A DNA stretch of 64,000 nucleotides from Flavobacterium sp. ov086. Lineage in GTDB: Bacteria; Bacteroidota; Bacteroidia; Flavobacteriales; Flavobacteriaceae. The DNA lies in assembly GCF_900187965.1 (NCBI RefSeq), contig NZ_FZNL01000002.1, forward strand, positions 62,001-126,000. The letters run 5' to 3'. Shown piece by piece: positions 9,626-18,841 of the stretch (the first letter of the stretch is position 1; each line of letters opens with the position of its first letter). The notes beneath the pieces were generated by a model, which saw nothing but the letters and a program-made list of their open reading frames with translations, did not search any database and had not been told where the DNA came from. A program made the translations under genes and the position numbers.

Positions 9626-11173
9626 ATGGAAAACCAAAACCAATTTGACGGTCTGGAAACTTTCGATCATATCGTAGTTCTTATGCTTGAAAACCGTTCT
9701 TTCGACAATCTGTTAGGTTATCTCTACGAGAACGATGAAGTACCGCAAAATAAGTCTTTTGATGGACTTTACAATCCGGAAGTTGATTATGCAAATCCTA
9801 TTCCCAAAAGAGCTGCTAAAGATCCGGGTAAAACGAGTATTTCTCCTTCGCGTGCGGTTGATTACTCGGTGCCATATCCAGATCCGGGTGAGGAATATCC
9901 ACATGTTAATACACAACTTTTTAACAAAATTATCCCTGACACCAATGTTGGTAAGCTTGATCATAGGATGAAAGCTCCTTACAATTTGCCCTCTTCAGCA
10001 TCTATACCTGGTATGAATGGTTTTGTCAACGATTATGAAAATAATCTCAGGTCAACCTACAATATCGATCAACCCACACACGAGCAGTATGAGGTAATCA
10101 TGCAATGTTTTCAGCCAGACCAGATTCCTGCAATGGCGACTTTAGCAAAAGAATTTGCGGTTTTTGATCACTGGTATTGTTCAGTGCCAAGTCAGACTTA
10201 TTGTAATCGGGCGTTTTGGCATGCGGCAAGTTCAGGAGGTAAAGTGATTAATCCGCTTGGTGAAGATGGAACCGGTCTTCCCGGCATTGATGGTGATTTG
10301 AGTGGTATGGATTTGTGGATAAAAGAGGTTTGGTCACTGCCAACTATTTTTGATCGCATGAACGATAATAATGTTTCGTGGAAAGTCTATTCACCTATTG
10401 CGCCTCTGAGTCTGACTTATATTGTTAACGGCACAGGAGAAGGAACAGACAATACGCATGGGCATCTTGATTTTTTCTTCGATTTAGAATTTGGAACACT
10501 GCCCAAATATTCGTTTGTAGAACCTCAATTTCTTCATAAGCACAACGATCAGCATCCGTCAGCAGTGAATCACAAATTGGCTACTGGTACAGTAAAATTA
10601 GGAGATGAACTAATTCGAGAAGTGTATAACGCTATTAAGAACAGTCCAAAAAGAGATAAAATACTTTTTATTATCACTCATGATGAACATGGTGGCTGTT
10701 ATGATCATGTTGCTCCGCCAAAAACGGTACCGCCTGTTGCTGGTATGATAGGAGAATGTGATTTCACGTTTGACCGTCTTGGTGTTCGTGTTCCTATGAT
10801 AATGATATCTTCCTATATTCAGCCCAAGACGATAATCAACGGACAGTTTGAGCATACATCATTCATAAAAACAGTTTGCCAGAAATGGGGCTTGAATCCG
10901 CTAACTGAGAGGGATGAAGATCCTGCAATTTTACCATTTACAGAAGTTTTTTCTAATCAAAAAAGAGCAGATTGGCCTGATATTCCGTCAGAAATGAGCC
11001 TGAGGGAACTACTTCCTGAGCCCGACACAAGCGGCGATCCATTAAATGGCTTACAAAAAGCCATGTTAACCAGTTTGTTGCACATTGAAAAGACAAAAGC
11101 CCTTGGTAATACCCAAAAAGGAGACATACAAACAATTGGCGACATGATGGAATTTATCAAAAGATTTCAATGA
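9626..11173 (+). CDS. Phosphoesterase-family protein, phospholipase C-like
   Basis: This 515-residue protein belongs to the alkaline-phosphatase-superfamily phosphoesterases (PF04185), which include non-haemolytic phospholipase C and acid phosphatases. Key stretches are IVVLMLENRSFDNLLGYLY near the N-terminus (metal Glu/Asn), DHWYCSVPSQTYCNRAFWHA in the middle, ITHDEHGGCYDHVAPP (metal Asp/His) and RVPMIMIS followed by EHTSFIKTV. No signal peptide is seen, which is unusual because many family members are exported by the Tat pathway; the protein may act in the cytoplasm or leave by another route. Substrate (phospholipid or another phosphodiester) is not determined by the sequence. It stands alone between two intergenic regions. 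Confidence 0.85.
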   Translation: MENQNQFDGLETFDHIVVLMLENRSFDNLLGYLYENDEVPQNKSFDGLYNPEVDYANPIPKRAAKDPGKTSISPSRAVDYSVPYPDPGEEYPHVNTQLFNKIIPDTNVGKLDHRMKAPYNLPSSASIPGMNGFVNDYENNLRSTYNIDQPTHEQYEVIMQCFQPDQIPAMATLAKEFAVFDHWYCSVPSQTYCNRAFWHAASSGGKVINPLGEDGTGLPGIDGDLSGMDLWIKEVWSLPTIFDRMNDNNVSWKVYSPIAPLSLTYIVNGTGEGTDNTHGHLDFFFDLEFGTLPKYSFVEPQFLHKHNDQHPSAVNHKLATGTVKLGDELIREVYNAIKNSPKRDKILFIITHDEHGGCYDHVAPPKTVPPVAGMIGECDFTFDRLGVRVPMIMISSYIQPKTIINGQFEHTSFIKTVCQKWGLNPLTERDEDPAILPFTEVFSNQKRADWPDIPSEMSLRELLPEPDTSGDPLNGLQKAMLTSLLHIEKTKALGNTQKGDIQTIGDMMEFIKRFQ

Positions 11174-11251
11174 TACATTCGGCAGGATATTTAATTAATT
11201 CAGATTGCTGGTTTAACAATTCAATAAATAAATTGGCTTTAAAAAAGTTTA

Positions 11252-11340
11252 ATCCCTACGGGATATTTTTTCTGGTAGATTTTATTACCAATATTAATAT
11301 TTAACTCCTAATGGAGTAACAAAAAATATCTCAGAGAGAT
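11252..11340. repeat. Cluster of three short palindromes
   Basis: Three 5-bp-stem hairpins of the same design lie close together: ATCCCTACGGGAT (11252-11264), ACTCCTAATGGAGT (11304-11317) and ATCTCAGAGAGAT (11328-11340). The first and third are each followed after a short T-rich gap by TGGTAGA, so the unit is hairpin plus TGGTAGA. The stems differ in sequence yet keep pairing, which suggests selection for structure or decayed copies of a repeat family. Confidence 0.6.
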
Positions 11341-11380
11341 TATATATTTGGTAGAAATTAATTTAATCATGTCAATTTTT

Positions 11381-11624
11381 GTCCCGTAGGGCAATGTCAT
11401 TAAGTTAAGCTTTTGGAAAATAAAAATATTACAAATCAAATCCGTTTTTATCCGCGTTTTTACGAAGTAAATCTGTTTTATCCGCGTCAAAATTAGACGC
11501 TGATTTTACTGATTCGCTAAAGCGAAAACGCTGATAAAAACGGTTTTTCTAATTACTTTCTGGATTAAACTGTAAAGTGATTTTATAGATTTACCCTTAA
11601 CTTAATGACATTGCCAGTAGGGAC
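11381..11624. repeat. Long imperfect inverted-repeat element (MITE- or REP-like)
   Basis: The outer arms 11381-11409 and 11596-11624 are inverted copies matching at 25 of 29 positions, 20 of them contiguous (CTTAACTTAATGACATTGCC). Inside, a second pair (11442-11488 and 11496-11543) is also an inverted copy beginning CCGTTTTTATC and ending CGCGTC or CAGCGTC. The whole 244-nt unit could fold into one long interrupted hairpin. It codes for nothing evident, so a non-autonomous mobile repeat or interspersed structural element is the best description. Confidence 0.75.
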
Positions 11625-11811
11625 TACACTGTATTAACTAGCAACTTGAGTTAATTAGTTAAGTTCTGCAATCAGATCTTTAGAGTTTAGTTTTATATTT
11701 TTATAGGAACATAATTTATTTGTTTTTTGGCAGATCCGAATATTGGAGTTAACTTAGTTCGAAACACAGAGGCAAAGTTTTGTCAAAATAAACTGGAGAA
11801 AAACTTTCATC

Positions 11812-12774
11812 ATGACCATCGAACTTTTAGATACAGACAGAAATATTACTAAAGTAAAAAGCATTGATGAAATACCTAAAGATCTAAAGGGTATAAATAG
11901 TGTGCAGATTATAAATTATGCCAAGAAAGATATTCCGGCTTTTGAAAAACTTTTTGATATTGATACTGCTATACTCAATAACAGTGAGGATATAGAAATA
12001 AGTTCTCATTATCTGGAAAAAGAAAATCAGCTGGCATTTAATTTTTCGTTTCCTTATTTTTCTTCTCACAATAAAATTGAAGAAGTGATTGTTTCTTTTA
12101 TTCTTAAGGAGAAAATCATGCTTTCTTTTATGGATATTAATTTTGAAAAGTTTATTCCCGAAAATAAAAAACAAGAACATTTTGATAAAACAAAAAACCT
12201 TCCTTTTACGATAGATTCATTTCTTCAGATGATGATTGGAATTGTACCCGATTATTTTGCAGACTTGACGGAAATTATCTCAAAGAATATTAAAACGATC
12301 TATTTGAAATTGCAAAAGGAGAATGATTTTTCAGAGCAGGGATTGAATGAAATAACAGCTTTAAAGTTTAATAATTTTATTGTAAAAGAATCTCTGAATG
12401 AATTTAGACGAATTTTACATTTACTAAGAAAAAGTGATAAGCTAAAGCCAGAGGTTAAAGAGGCAATTTTGCTGGAACTAACAGATTTAACGGTAATAAA
12501 TGAATACGTTCAAAACAACTTTGAGCGTTTAGAAGATCTGAAAGATTATGTATCAACAAGAATAGATTTACAGCAAAATAAGATATTTAAAACGCTGACT
12601 ATTATAACAATGTGTATTTCGTTACCAATGCTTGTTGCAGGAATTTATGGGATGAATTTTGACAATATGCCTGAACTGAATTGGAAATATGGATATGCTT
12701 TTGCTATCACCTTAATAGTTGCCTGCTTTATTGGACCGTTGATATGGTTTAAACGCAAAAAGTGGTTGAATTAA
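11812..12774 (+). CDS. corA: CorA-family magnesium/divalent cation transporter
   Basis: This 320-residue protein has a long cytoplasmic N-terminal domain and two C-terminal membrane helices. The first helix ends with the CorA signature YGMN (Gly280-Met281-Asn282), and the second (FAITLIVACFIGPLIWF) is followed by the basic end KRKKW. CorA pentamers carry Mg2+ and sometimes Co2+ or Ni2+ across the inner membrane. Length and layout are normal for the family. The gene is a single unit facing the subtilase gene across a shared terminator. Ion preference cannot be read from the sequence. Confidence 0.93.
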   Translation: MTIELLDTDRNITKVKSIDEIPKDLKGINSVQIINYAKKDIPAFEKLFDIDTAILNNSEDIEISSHYLEKENQLAFNFSFPYFSSHNKIEEVIVSFILKEKIMLSFMDINFEKFIPENKKQEHFDKTKNLPFTIDSFLQMMIGIVPDYFADLTEIISKNIKTIYLKLQKENDFSEQGLNEITALKFNNFIVKESLNEFRRILHLLRKSDKLKPEVKEAILLELTDLTVINEYVQNNFERLEDLKDYVSTRIDLQQNKIFKTLTIITMCISLPMLVAGIYGMNFDNMPELNWKYGYAFAITLIVACFIGPLIWFKRKKWLN

Positions 12775-12780
12775 AAAACA

Positions 12781-12812
12781 AAAAAGTGTTCCGTTATTGA
12801 ACACTTTTTTTG
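12781..12812. terminator. Bidirectional terminator between corA and the subtilase gene
   Basis: AAAAAGTGTTC (12781-12791) pairs perfectly with GAACACTTTTT (12799-12809). A-runs and T-runs on both sides fit use by corA (+) and by the convergent subtilase gene (-). Confidence 0.85.
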
Positions 12813-12857
12813 TTTGGAAGAGATCTGAATCTAATTCTGAGAATAGCCGGCAATAGT

Positions 12858-15572
12858 TTAAAAAACTGCAATTTTCCCTGTTTTTATTTCGCCCAAGCTT
12901 GTGATTATTTTATAGATATAAATTCCTGATGCGGTATTTTTTAGATTGACGGTATTGGTTTTAGAAAGTAATGGGGAAGTAATTGTATTTTGCCCGCTAA
13001 TATCATACAAATAGAACGTAGCGCTTCCCTCTTTTTTAGCTTCAATGTTTAGTTCTTCATTTTTGCTTAATAGCGTAGGATGGACAAAAAACAAATCATT
13101 GCCTAAATAATTGGCATCGACAATTAGGGAACTTACTACATTATTGTTTTCTAAGATTATGTTTATTTTATATTTATTAGTGCCTTTTACAGGAACAGTA
13201 TCCAAAAAAGAGAATGTTTTTGAATTGATATCATTCATTGTGCTAACGACACTTTCTGCATTATTAATTATTTTTACTAAGTCAATTTTTTTGATATTGT
13301 ACAAGCTGAAAAGACTGGCATTAATTTTTACTTTGTTCTCTTCAAAAACTTCGGCGAAAGCCAACTCAAAATAACAATTTGAGTTTTGAACATACTTTAA
13401 TGTTGACTCACTTTTTATTCCTTCGCTATTGTCAAATACGGGAATAACCGTGTAGATTTCTCCATCTTTATAAGCATAAGTGGCATTTGTGGTTTGTTCT
13501 TTAAATTCTAAATGATCACCTGTTAGTTTATAAATATTGAATGAGGCAACATCGGCAGGTTTGTCCCAATTAATTTCTGTTGTGCCATCACAAACTAAGC
13601 TTGTACTGATATTTAAATCATAAGAAACAGTAAAGCTATCAGAGATATAATCGGTATTATCAATGGTCATTTTTAACTTAGCTTTCGAAAATTTTTTTTC
13701 CGGAGGGGTATAAGTAAATTGCTCATTATTGAGATTTATAGCATTTGCGATAATTTCCCAAGTTTGCCCATTATTGTAACTGATAGACAATTGTCCGGTA
13801 AGGCCAGAAAAAGAAGAATTCCATTTGAAAGGCGAAATAGTTTTTCCGTCATAAGGGAAATTATCATTATTGACAGGGTAATTCCATTCAAATTGATTTT
13901 CCAATTCATATTCGTAAACAATGCTGTATTTCTGAGACGTATTCGATACATATGAACCCATGATATTGATTGTATAAGATCCTGATGTGGGATTTTCTAC
14001 AGTGACCTGCTCTGTGTTATTAATTTTATCTTTTCCTCTTACAGCTTGTTGCTCAGGAGCATCGGGATTTAGAATCCAGGGTAAATAAGTGGTAGCGTCA
14101 GGCGAAATAACTTCTATGTCCAAATCGTTTACCAAACTGATATTACTGTTTATTTCAGCAGGTAAATCATTCCAGACTAATGTGATTTTTAAGTTTTTTG
14201 CATTTGCCGGAAGCATAATGATATGTGAATTGGTCTGACCAGATGCCAAACTACCAGATATAATTCTGTTTTCATTAATGGTTTTTAAACATTTATCGGC
14301 ATTGATATTTCCATAACCATAGGTAAAATCCGGACCTGTGTTGCCTAAATCTTTGGCACTATTAATTAAAATTGCTTTTGTAAGGGCATTAGTCAAAGTG
14401 GTATTGTTTATAGTTTTATAATATTGTTTCATAAGCGTAATAATTCCTGTGGCTAATGCTGTAGAATTTGAAGTTCCTTGTGTACTAAAGGCTACTAACT
14501 CAGGTTTTATCCGACCATCATAAGCTGGACCTTTTGACGAAAACGACATAATTACTTCGTTTTGATCAATACAGCCCAATGCAATACTATTTTTGGATTG
14601 CTTGAAATTACCCGTAATAGATTTGTAACCTTCAAGTCCCTTATTACCGGAAGAAAAACAATGAGTCAAATCAGGATTTGAGAACAATTGAGAATCATAA
14701 GCATTTGCAAGCGAACCATAAAAATTCTCAATCTCTGTACCGTAGGAATGATTTTGAGTGGCGGCTCCTTGTAAAGTTGCTACTTCATCAGGATAAATAT
14801 TCAAAAAGTCAGACGATTGTATCTTTGCCTTTTGAGCAACTCCTTTTCCTAATGCTGAACTATTTCCTAATCCGGAAACTATAGTTGCCATAGCGGTTGC
14901 ATGACTCGATACAATAGCCGATTGTGTTGTGGAAGAAATGTGCTTGTTTAATAAATCAATATCATTTATATCAAAAAAATCATCTTTGATCCCTACAATT
15001 TGATTTTCACCAGTTGCAAGAGGAAAATTAATATTGGCTTTATTTATATAATTAATACTAAAATTTTGATCGGTTATTTTAGATTCAACTTTGGGCTGTA
15101 ATGATTCCTGCGAAATAGAAGTTATACTACTTATGGCTATAATCTCATTGATGATTTTTTTTGAATCACTTTTTACCAGTACAAGATTATTGTCCAGTAT
15201 TTTGATGTCAGAAATATTTCTTGATTTCAAATCAGTAAGTAATGCTTTGATACTATCAGTTGCTATTACATAGGATTTCTCTTCAGTATGATTTGAAAAA
15301 TTTGATGGTAATTTCCATAAACTATTAATGGGGATGGTATTTTTTAAAAGTCTATTAGATCTTAAATTTTCATTTTCAACAATACAATCAGTACTGTCCA
15401 GTTTTTTTACAACCTTATATTTGTTGTGATGCGCATTTTGTAAAGATGTTAGATAATATTTCTCAAATTTTCCTGATTTTTCTTTTTTTATGTATTGGTT
15501 CCATTTTTCAGAATTTTGGGAGAGACTGATTGTTGTTATCATAAAAAGGAGAAAAGTAATTTGTTTCTTCAT
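12858..15572 (-). CDS. Subtilase (S8) serine protease with T9SS C-terminal sorting domain
   Basis: This 904-residue exported protease has a signal peptide (MKKQITFLLFMITTISLSQ) and a prodomain-like region to about 185. The peptidase S8 domain follows with candidate triad Asp197 (VGIKDD), His224 (SSHATAMATIVSG) and Ser368 (GTSNSTALATG), plus oxyanion Asn310 (SSGNKG). The Pro usual after GTSxS is replaced by Leu. Beta-sandwich segments come next, then a T9SS type A sorting domain over the last 75-80 residues (YLYDISGQNT, ASGIYIYKI). It is therefore probably secreted or anchored by type IX secretion and digests extracellular protein. It converges with corA. Confidence 0.88.
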   Translation of the reverse strand: MKKQITFLLFMITTISLSQNSEKWNQYIKKEKSGKFEKYYLTSLQNAHHNKYKVVKKLDSTDCIVENENLRSNRLLKNTIPINSLWKLPSNFSNHTEEKSYVIATDSIKALLTDLKSRNISDIKILDNNLVLVKSDSKKIINEIIAISSITSISQESLQPKVESKITDQNFSINYINKANINFPLATGENQIVGIKDDFFDINDIDLLNKHISSTTQSAIVSSHATAMATIVSGLGNSSALGKGVAQKAKIQSSDFLNIYPDEVATLQGAATQNHSYGTEIENFYGSLANAYDSQLFSNPDLTHCFSSGNKGLEGYKSITGNFKQSKNSIALGCIDQNEVIMSFSSKGPAYDGRIKPELVAFSTQGTSNSTALATGIITLMKQYYKTINNTTLTNALTKAILINSAKDLGNTGPDFTYGYGNINADKCLKTINENRIISGSLASGQTNSHIIMLPANAKNLKITLVWNDLPAEINSNISLVNDLDIEVISPDATTYLPWILNPDAPEQQAVRGKDKINNTEQVTVENPTSGSYTINIMGSYVSNTSQKYSIVYEYELENQFEWNYPVNNDNFPYDGKTISPFKWNSSFSGLTGQLSISYNNGQTWEIIANAINLNNEQFTYTPPEKKFSKAKLKMTIDNTDYISDSFTVSYDLNISTSLVCDGTTEINWDKPADVASFNIYKLTGDHLEFKEQTTNATYAYKDGEIYTVIPVFDNSEGIKSESTLKYVQNSNCYFELAFAEVFEENKVKINASLFSLYNIKKIDLVKIINNAESVVSTMNDINSKTFSFLDTVPVKGTNKYKINIILENNNVVSSLIVDANYLGNDLFFVHPTLLSKNEELNIEAKKEGSATFYLYDISGQNTITSPLLSKTNTVNLKNTASGIYIYKIITSLGEIKTGKIAVF

Positions 15573-16145
15573 TTACTGTAGAGGTTAGGGCAATTACAAA
15601 TATTCTTATCAATGTACAAAATGGACTATTGTTGCTGTTTATCATTTTTTAATGGTGATAAAGCAAAGCTTAAATTGGTACTTAAGGATTTCTATTTGAA
15701 ATATTTATCCGTTGTAGGTAAGTCAAAGTTATTAAAATATTTGTAAAAAAAAGATTAGTTTTTATTTCCGGCACAATCTTCAAATCGATACCTGTAATAT
15801 TCTCTTTTTAGAACCCAATTTCTATTTTAAATGGTTTATAAAATCGTAAAATCATTTTTTAACACATGCTGCACAAAATAAAATAGTGAATAGTCAAAAA
15901 CTTACTTAACAAGTTGATTTGTATTTAGTTATTGATTTTACTGGGCTCGCAGGAATAATCAGATAATTATTATTAAAAATAACTATAAAATAATATAACA
16001 AAAAATGTTAAAATTGTTAAATAGTTGTTTTATAGGTATTTTAAGATTAAAAAATATATAAATTTGATAACAAATATTACAATATTTTGTAAAGACCCCT
16101 GCTTACCAACTTATTTTAAAAACCCAAATAACCTATTTATTATTT
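15573..16145. other. 573-nt intergenic region between divergent protease genes
   Basis: No coding frame was recognised. It must hold the promoters of the subtilase gene (-) and the M57 protease gene (+). TAAATTTG at 16059-16066 fits the -7 consensus TAnnTTTG for the + gene, 80 nt before its ATG, but no clear -33 TTG is at the right distance, so the site is only a candidate. Confidence 0.4.
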
Positions 16146-16976
16146 ATGAAAAAATTTAAATCAATTTTAGCCCTGTCATTTATAGCGCTAACGATTTTGT
16201 CCTGTAATAAAGAAGATCAGGCAGATCAATCAAACCAAGAATCTCTTAAAGTAACACCAGAAGTGTTAAGTAAACTTAGAGCACTTTCTCTAAATTCTAC
16301 AGATGTTCAAGTGATTAAAAACACTAAATTAGATGGTACTACTGAGGATGCATTCCTGGTAGAAGGGGATATTGTCGTTACTCAGGATCAATTAAATAAA
16401 ATGGATCTTCACGGAGGTATTACTACAGAACAATACCGCACTACTAATTTAGTATCTGCTCCAAGAACTATTAAAGTTGTTGGATTATCAGGGAGCGGTG
16501 TATCAGCTCTAAGTACAAACATGCGTGCTGGATTACAAGCGGCAGTAAATAGATATAATAATCTAGGATTGTCTGTTAATTTTACACTGACCTTTAGTTC
16601 AAGTACATCAGGAGCAGACATTGTTGTCCGGAGACAAAATGGATCTGCCGGTGGAGTAGCAGGTTTCCCTTCAGGAGGAGCGCCTTATAATTCAGTTACA
16701 TTATATTCCGGATTAGATTCTTATTCGACAGGTGTAAATGCACACGTATCTGCACACGAAATTGGTCACTGTATTGGTTTACGTCATACAGACTGGTTCA
16801 GCCGTCAAAGCTGTGGACAAAATTCAAACGAAGGAACAGCGGGTGTTGGAGCAATCCTTATCCCGGGAACACCTTCTGGATATGATGCAACTTCGTATAT
16901 GAGAGCATGTTTCGGTTCAAATGAGACTGGAGCGTTCAATTCTAACGATATTACAGCTCTTAATTATTTATATTAA
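16146..16976 (+). CDS. M57-family (HEIGH) zinc metalloprotease lipoprotein
   Basis: This 276-residue predicted lipoprotein has Cys20 in LTILSC. The zinc site is HEIGHCIGLRH (His204, Glu205, His208, His214), the HExxHxxGxxH signature of metzincin-like proteases, preceded by VNAHVSA. This fits the 'dual-action HEIGH metallopeptidase' family M57, common in Bacteroidota. Residues 40-100 look like a propeptide. The protein is probably displayed in the outer membrane or periplasm and degrades peptides. It is a single-gene unit, divergent from the T9SS subtilase, so the two proteases may share regulation. A terminator follows directly. Confidence 0.87.
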   Translation: MKKFKSILALSFIALTILSCNKEDQADQSNQESLKVTPEVLSKLRALSLNSTDVQVIKNTKLDGTTEDAFLVEGDIVVTQDQLNKMDLHGGITTEQYRTTNLVSAPRTIKVVGLSGSGVSALSTNMRAGLQAAVNRYNNLGLSVNFTLTFSSSTSGADIVVRRQNGSAGGVAGFPSGGAPYNSVTLYSGLDSYSTGVNAHVSAHEIGHCIGLRHTDWFSRQSCGQNSNEGTAGVGAILIPGTPSGYDATSYMRACFGSNETGAFNSNDITALNYLY

Positions 16977-17009
16977 AAATTGAATTAGGGCTCTCTTTAC
17001 AAAATATAA

Positions 17010-17050
17010 GAGGCTGTTTCACATAATTTGTGAAGCAGCCTCTATTTTAT
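17010..17050 (+). terminator. Terminator of the M57 protease gene
   Basis: GAGGCTGTTTCACA (17010-17023) pairs with TGTGAAGCAGCCTC (17029-17042) with one G-U pair, followed by a T-rich tail. Confidence 0.8.
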
Positions 17051-17151
17051 TAAATGGCAGCCTCTTTAGAGTAAATTGACAGAATAAGAATTGTTGCAAA
17101 AAAAGCTTTAATTCAAAATTAACTTTAAAATGAAAAACATGCTTATAAAAT

Positions 17152-17185
17152 AAACACTGATAATTGTGTAATTATCAGTGTTTTT
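17152..17185 (-). terminator. Terminator of the YegP-like gene
   Basis: AAACACTGATAATT (17152-17165) pairs perfectly with AATTATCAGTGTTT (17170-17183) around a GTGT loop, right at the end of the minus-strand gene. T-rich sequence follows in the minus direction. Confidence 0.8.
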
Positions 17186-17513
17186 AAGACAGATCTTCTA
17201 CGTCTGCGAGTGGTGCTGTTTTTTTTATTCTTTCAATTACTTGTTCTCTGGAAAAAGTGCTAAGGTACTTTGGACTTGTACCGATAGTCTGTCCGTTCTT
17301 AGATTTAAGATAAAAATAAAATTCCCAGTCAACAGTTGTTTTTTTTTGGTATTTATCTGCATCCTGTGAATAGATTCTTAAAAGTTCAATGGTCTTCTTA
17401 CAGCTAATTTTTGCTGTATACTCGGAACTTAATAAAAGGATATTGCCAGCTTTAGATTTTAGAATAACCTGATATTTCCCGCAAGGTTTTTTGGTAGTTA
17501 CAAATTTTCCCAT
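17184..17513 (-). CDS. DUF1508 (YegP-type) protein with two tandem repeats
   Basis: This 109-residue protein holds two copies of the short DUF1508 unit: residues about 8-50 (GKYQVILKSKAGNILLLSSEY) and about 62-105 (WEFYFYLKSKNGQTIGTSPKY). Each has the family's 'F.L+...G..I..S..Y' pattern. Related YegP proteins are small soluble proteins of unknown role. No signal peptide is present. The gene is bounded by terminators on both sides, so it is its own transcript. Confidence 0.8.
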   Translation of the reverse strand: MGKFVTTKKPCGKYQVILKSKAGNILLLSSEYTAKISCKKTIELLRIYSQDADKYQKKTTVDWEFYFYLKSKNGQTIGTSPKYLSTFSREQVIERIKKTAPLADVEDLS

Positions 17514-17622
17514 TTCGATTTGGATTTGAGGATTCTATTGTCAATTTGGGGAGGATAAATATACAAAAAAAACTAATTATTCTAGCGATGGATAAAAAGG
17601 TATTATAAGATAATATTATAAA

Positions 17623-17656
17623 AAAAACCTGTGAATTTAATGATTCGCAGGTTTTT
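17623..17656 (-). terminator. Terminator of the VOC dioxygenase gene
   Basis: AAAAACCTGTGAA (17623-17635) pairs with TTCGCAGGTTTTT (17644-17656) with one G-U pair. It lies about 55 nt past the stop of the minus-strand VOC gene, and an A-run on the + strand supplies the U-tract. Confidence 0.7.
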
Positions 17657-17709
17657 GATGTTTCACTTTTACGTGATTTATTTCAATCCCATTAATATGT
17701 GTTTCGAAA

Positions 17710-18648
17710 TTAATTAATCTTAACCAAATGCTCTTCGATTCTGGCTCTGTCTGATTCGTATTGTGCAGGAAGTTTAAGGTTTTTACCTAATTCTTCCAGA
17801 CTTTCATCAATAGTAAAACCAGGGTTTTCTGTAGCAATTTCAAACAAAACCCCACCTGGTTCTCTAAAATACAGAGAATGGAAATATTGTCTGTCAATTT
17901 GTGGCGTAATTGATAATCCGTAATCTTCGATTTTTTCACGGAAGTGCATTAAAATCTCGTCATTTTCTACACGGAAAGCTACGTGATGAACAGATCCGTT
18001 TGCTACATGACCACGTTTTTCATCAGCCAATTCTACTAAGTCAACAATTGCAGCATTTTCTACAGCATCTGTTGCATAACGGTAACGATTTACATCTTGG
18101 GCGATCAATTTATAACCAAATATTTCGGTTAAGATTGCAGCAGTTGCTTTTATGCTGTTCAAAGTTAGCGTGATGTTATGGAAACCTCTTGTTGCCACAT
18201 CTGCTTTTACTTCATCTGTTTCCCAAGGCTTTCTGTTATCGTCTGTTTTAGATTCGATTAATTCTAATTTTAAACCATCGGGATCTAAGAAAGTAAGATA
18301 TTTTTCGCCGAATTTTTCAGCCGGTTTGTTGTAAATAACATTGTATTGCTCAAAACGTTTTTGCCAGAAATCAAGACTTCCTTTCGGAACTGAATATCCA
18401 ATTTCAGTTGCCATTCCAGAACCTTTTCTTCCTTGTTGTATTCCTTCTCCCCAAGGGAAAAATGTTAAGATTGTTCCGGCACTTCCTACTTCGTCACCAA
18501 AGTAAAAATGGTAGGTTCCGGGATCATCAAAATTCACTGTTTTTTTAATGAATCTTAATCCTAATATGTTAGAGTAAAAGTTGAAATTACGTTTAGCATC
18601 ACCAGCAATTGCAGTAATATGGTGTAAGCCTAAAATTTTATTTTCCAT
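17710..18648 (-). CDS. VOC-superfamily ring-cleaving dioxygenase, MhqO-like
   Basis: This 312-residue protein is built of two vicinal-oxygen-chelate halves. The first starts LGLHHITAIAGDAKRNFNFY with the metal His, and the second carries GFHNITLTLNS, GSVHHVAFRV and FREPGGVLFEIATENPGF with the metal Glu. This pattern matches the MhqA/MhqO ring-cleaving dioxygenases that protect Bacillus against quinones and catechols. The MhqD-like hydrolase gene two genes upstream supports that assignment. Its promoter at 18685-18735 shares a palindromic operator with the hydrolase-led operon at 24862. Actual substrate is not known. Confidence 0.85.
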   Translation of the reverse strand: MENKILGLHHITAIAGDAKRNFNFYSNILGLRFIKKTVNFDDPGTYHFYFGDEVGSAGTILTFFPWGEGIQQGRKGSGMATEIGYSVPKGSLDFWQKRFEQYNVIYNKPAEKFGEKYLTFLDPDGLKLELIESKTDDNRKPWETDEVKADVATRGFHNITLTLNSIKATAAILTEIFGYKLIAQDVNRYRYATDAVENAAIVDLVELADEKRGHVANGSVHHVAFRVENDEILMHFREKIEDYGLSITPQIDRQYFHSLYFREPGGVLFEIATENPGFTIDESLEELGKNLKLPAQYESDRARIEEHLVKIN

Positions 18649-18684
18649 GGTTTTTTATGTATTAAGTTGTTATTGATTTTCTTA

Positions 18685-18735
18685 TACAAATTTACGTCCG
18701 TTATACTTCTGCATCGATTAACCTAGATTAAGAAA
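18685..18735 (-). promoter_or_regulatory. Promoter with palindromic operator (copy 1)
   Basis: On the minus strand a -7-type box TAAATTTG (18687-18694) lies 39 nt before the VOC gene. Exactly 23 nt upstream of it is TTAACCTAGATTAA (18718-18731), a one-mismatch palindrome. The same box, spacing and palindrome occur at 24921-24971. The palindrome covers the expected -33 region, which suits repression. Confidence 0.75.
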
Positions 18736-18841
18736 TAAAAAACCGTTCAATTTTCAATTAATAACTAAATAATAGCCAGTGAGTTGAGTTGTTAGATTTA
18801 GACTTTACAGAATGTTTTTTCTAATTATTACGCAACAGTAT

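Larger units (their letters stand above)
11174..11811. other. 638-nt intergenic region rich in palindromes
   Basis: No protein-coding frame is convincing here. The region holds a cluster of short hairpins (11252-11340) and a long inverted-repeat element (11381-11624), each listed separately. About 190 nt before corA show no further structure. Confidence 0.6.

Noticed and set aside
16059..16066. Firm promoter call for the M57 protease gene at TAAATTTG
   Set aside because: TAnnTTTG is frequent in AT-rich DNA and no -33 TTG is found at the right distance, so it is mentioned only as a candidate.
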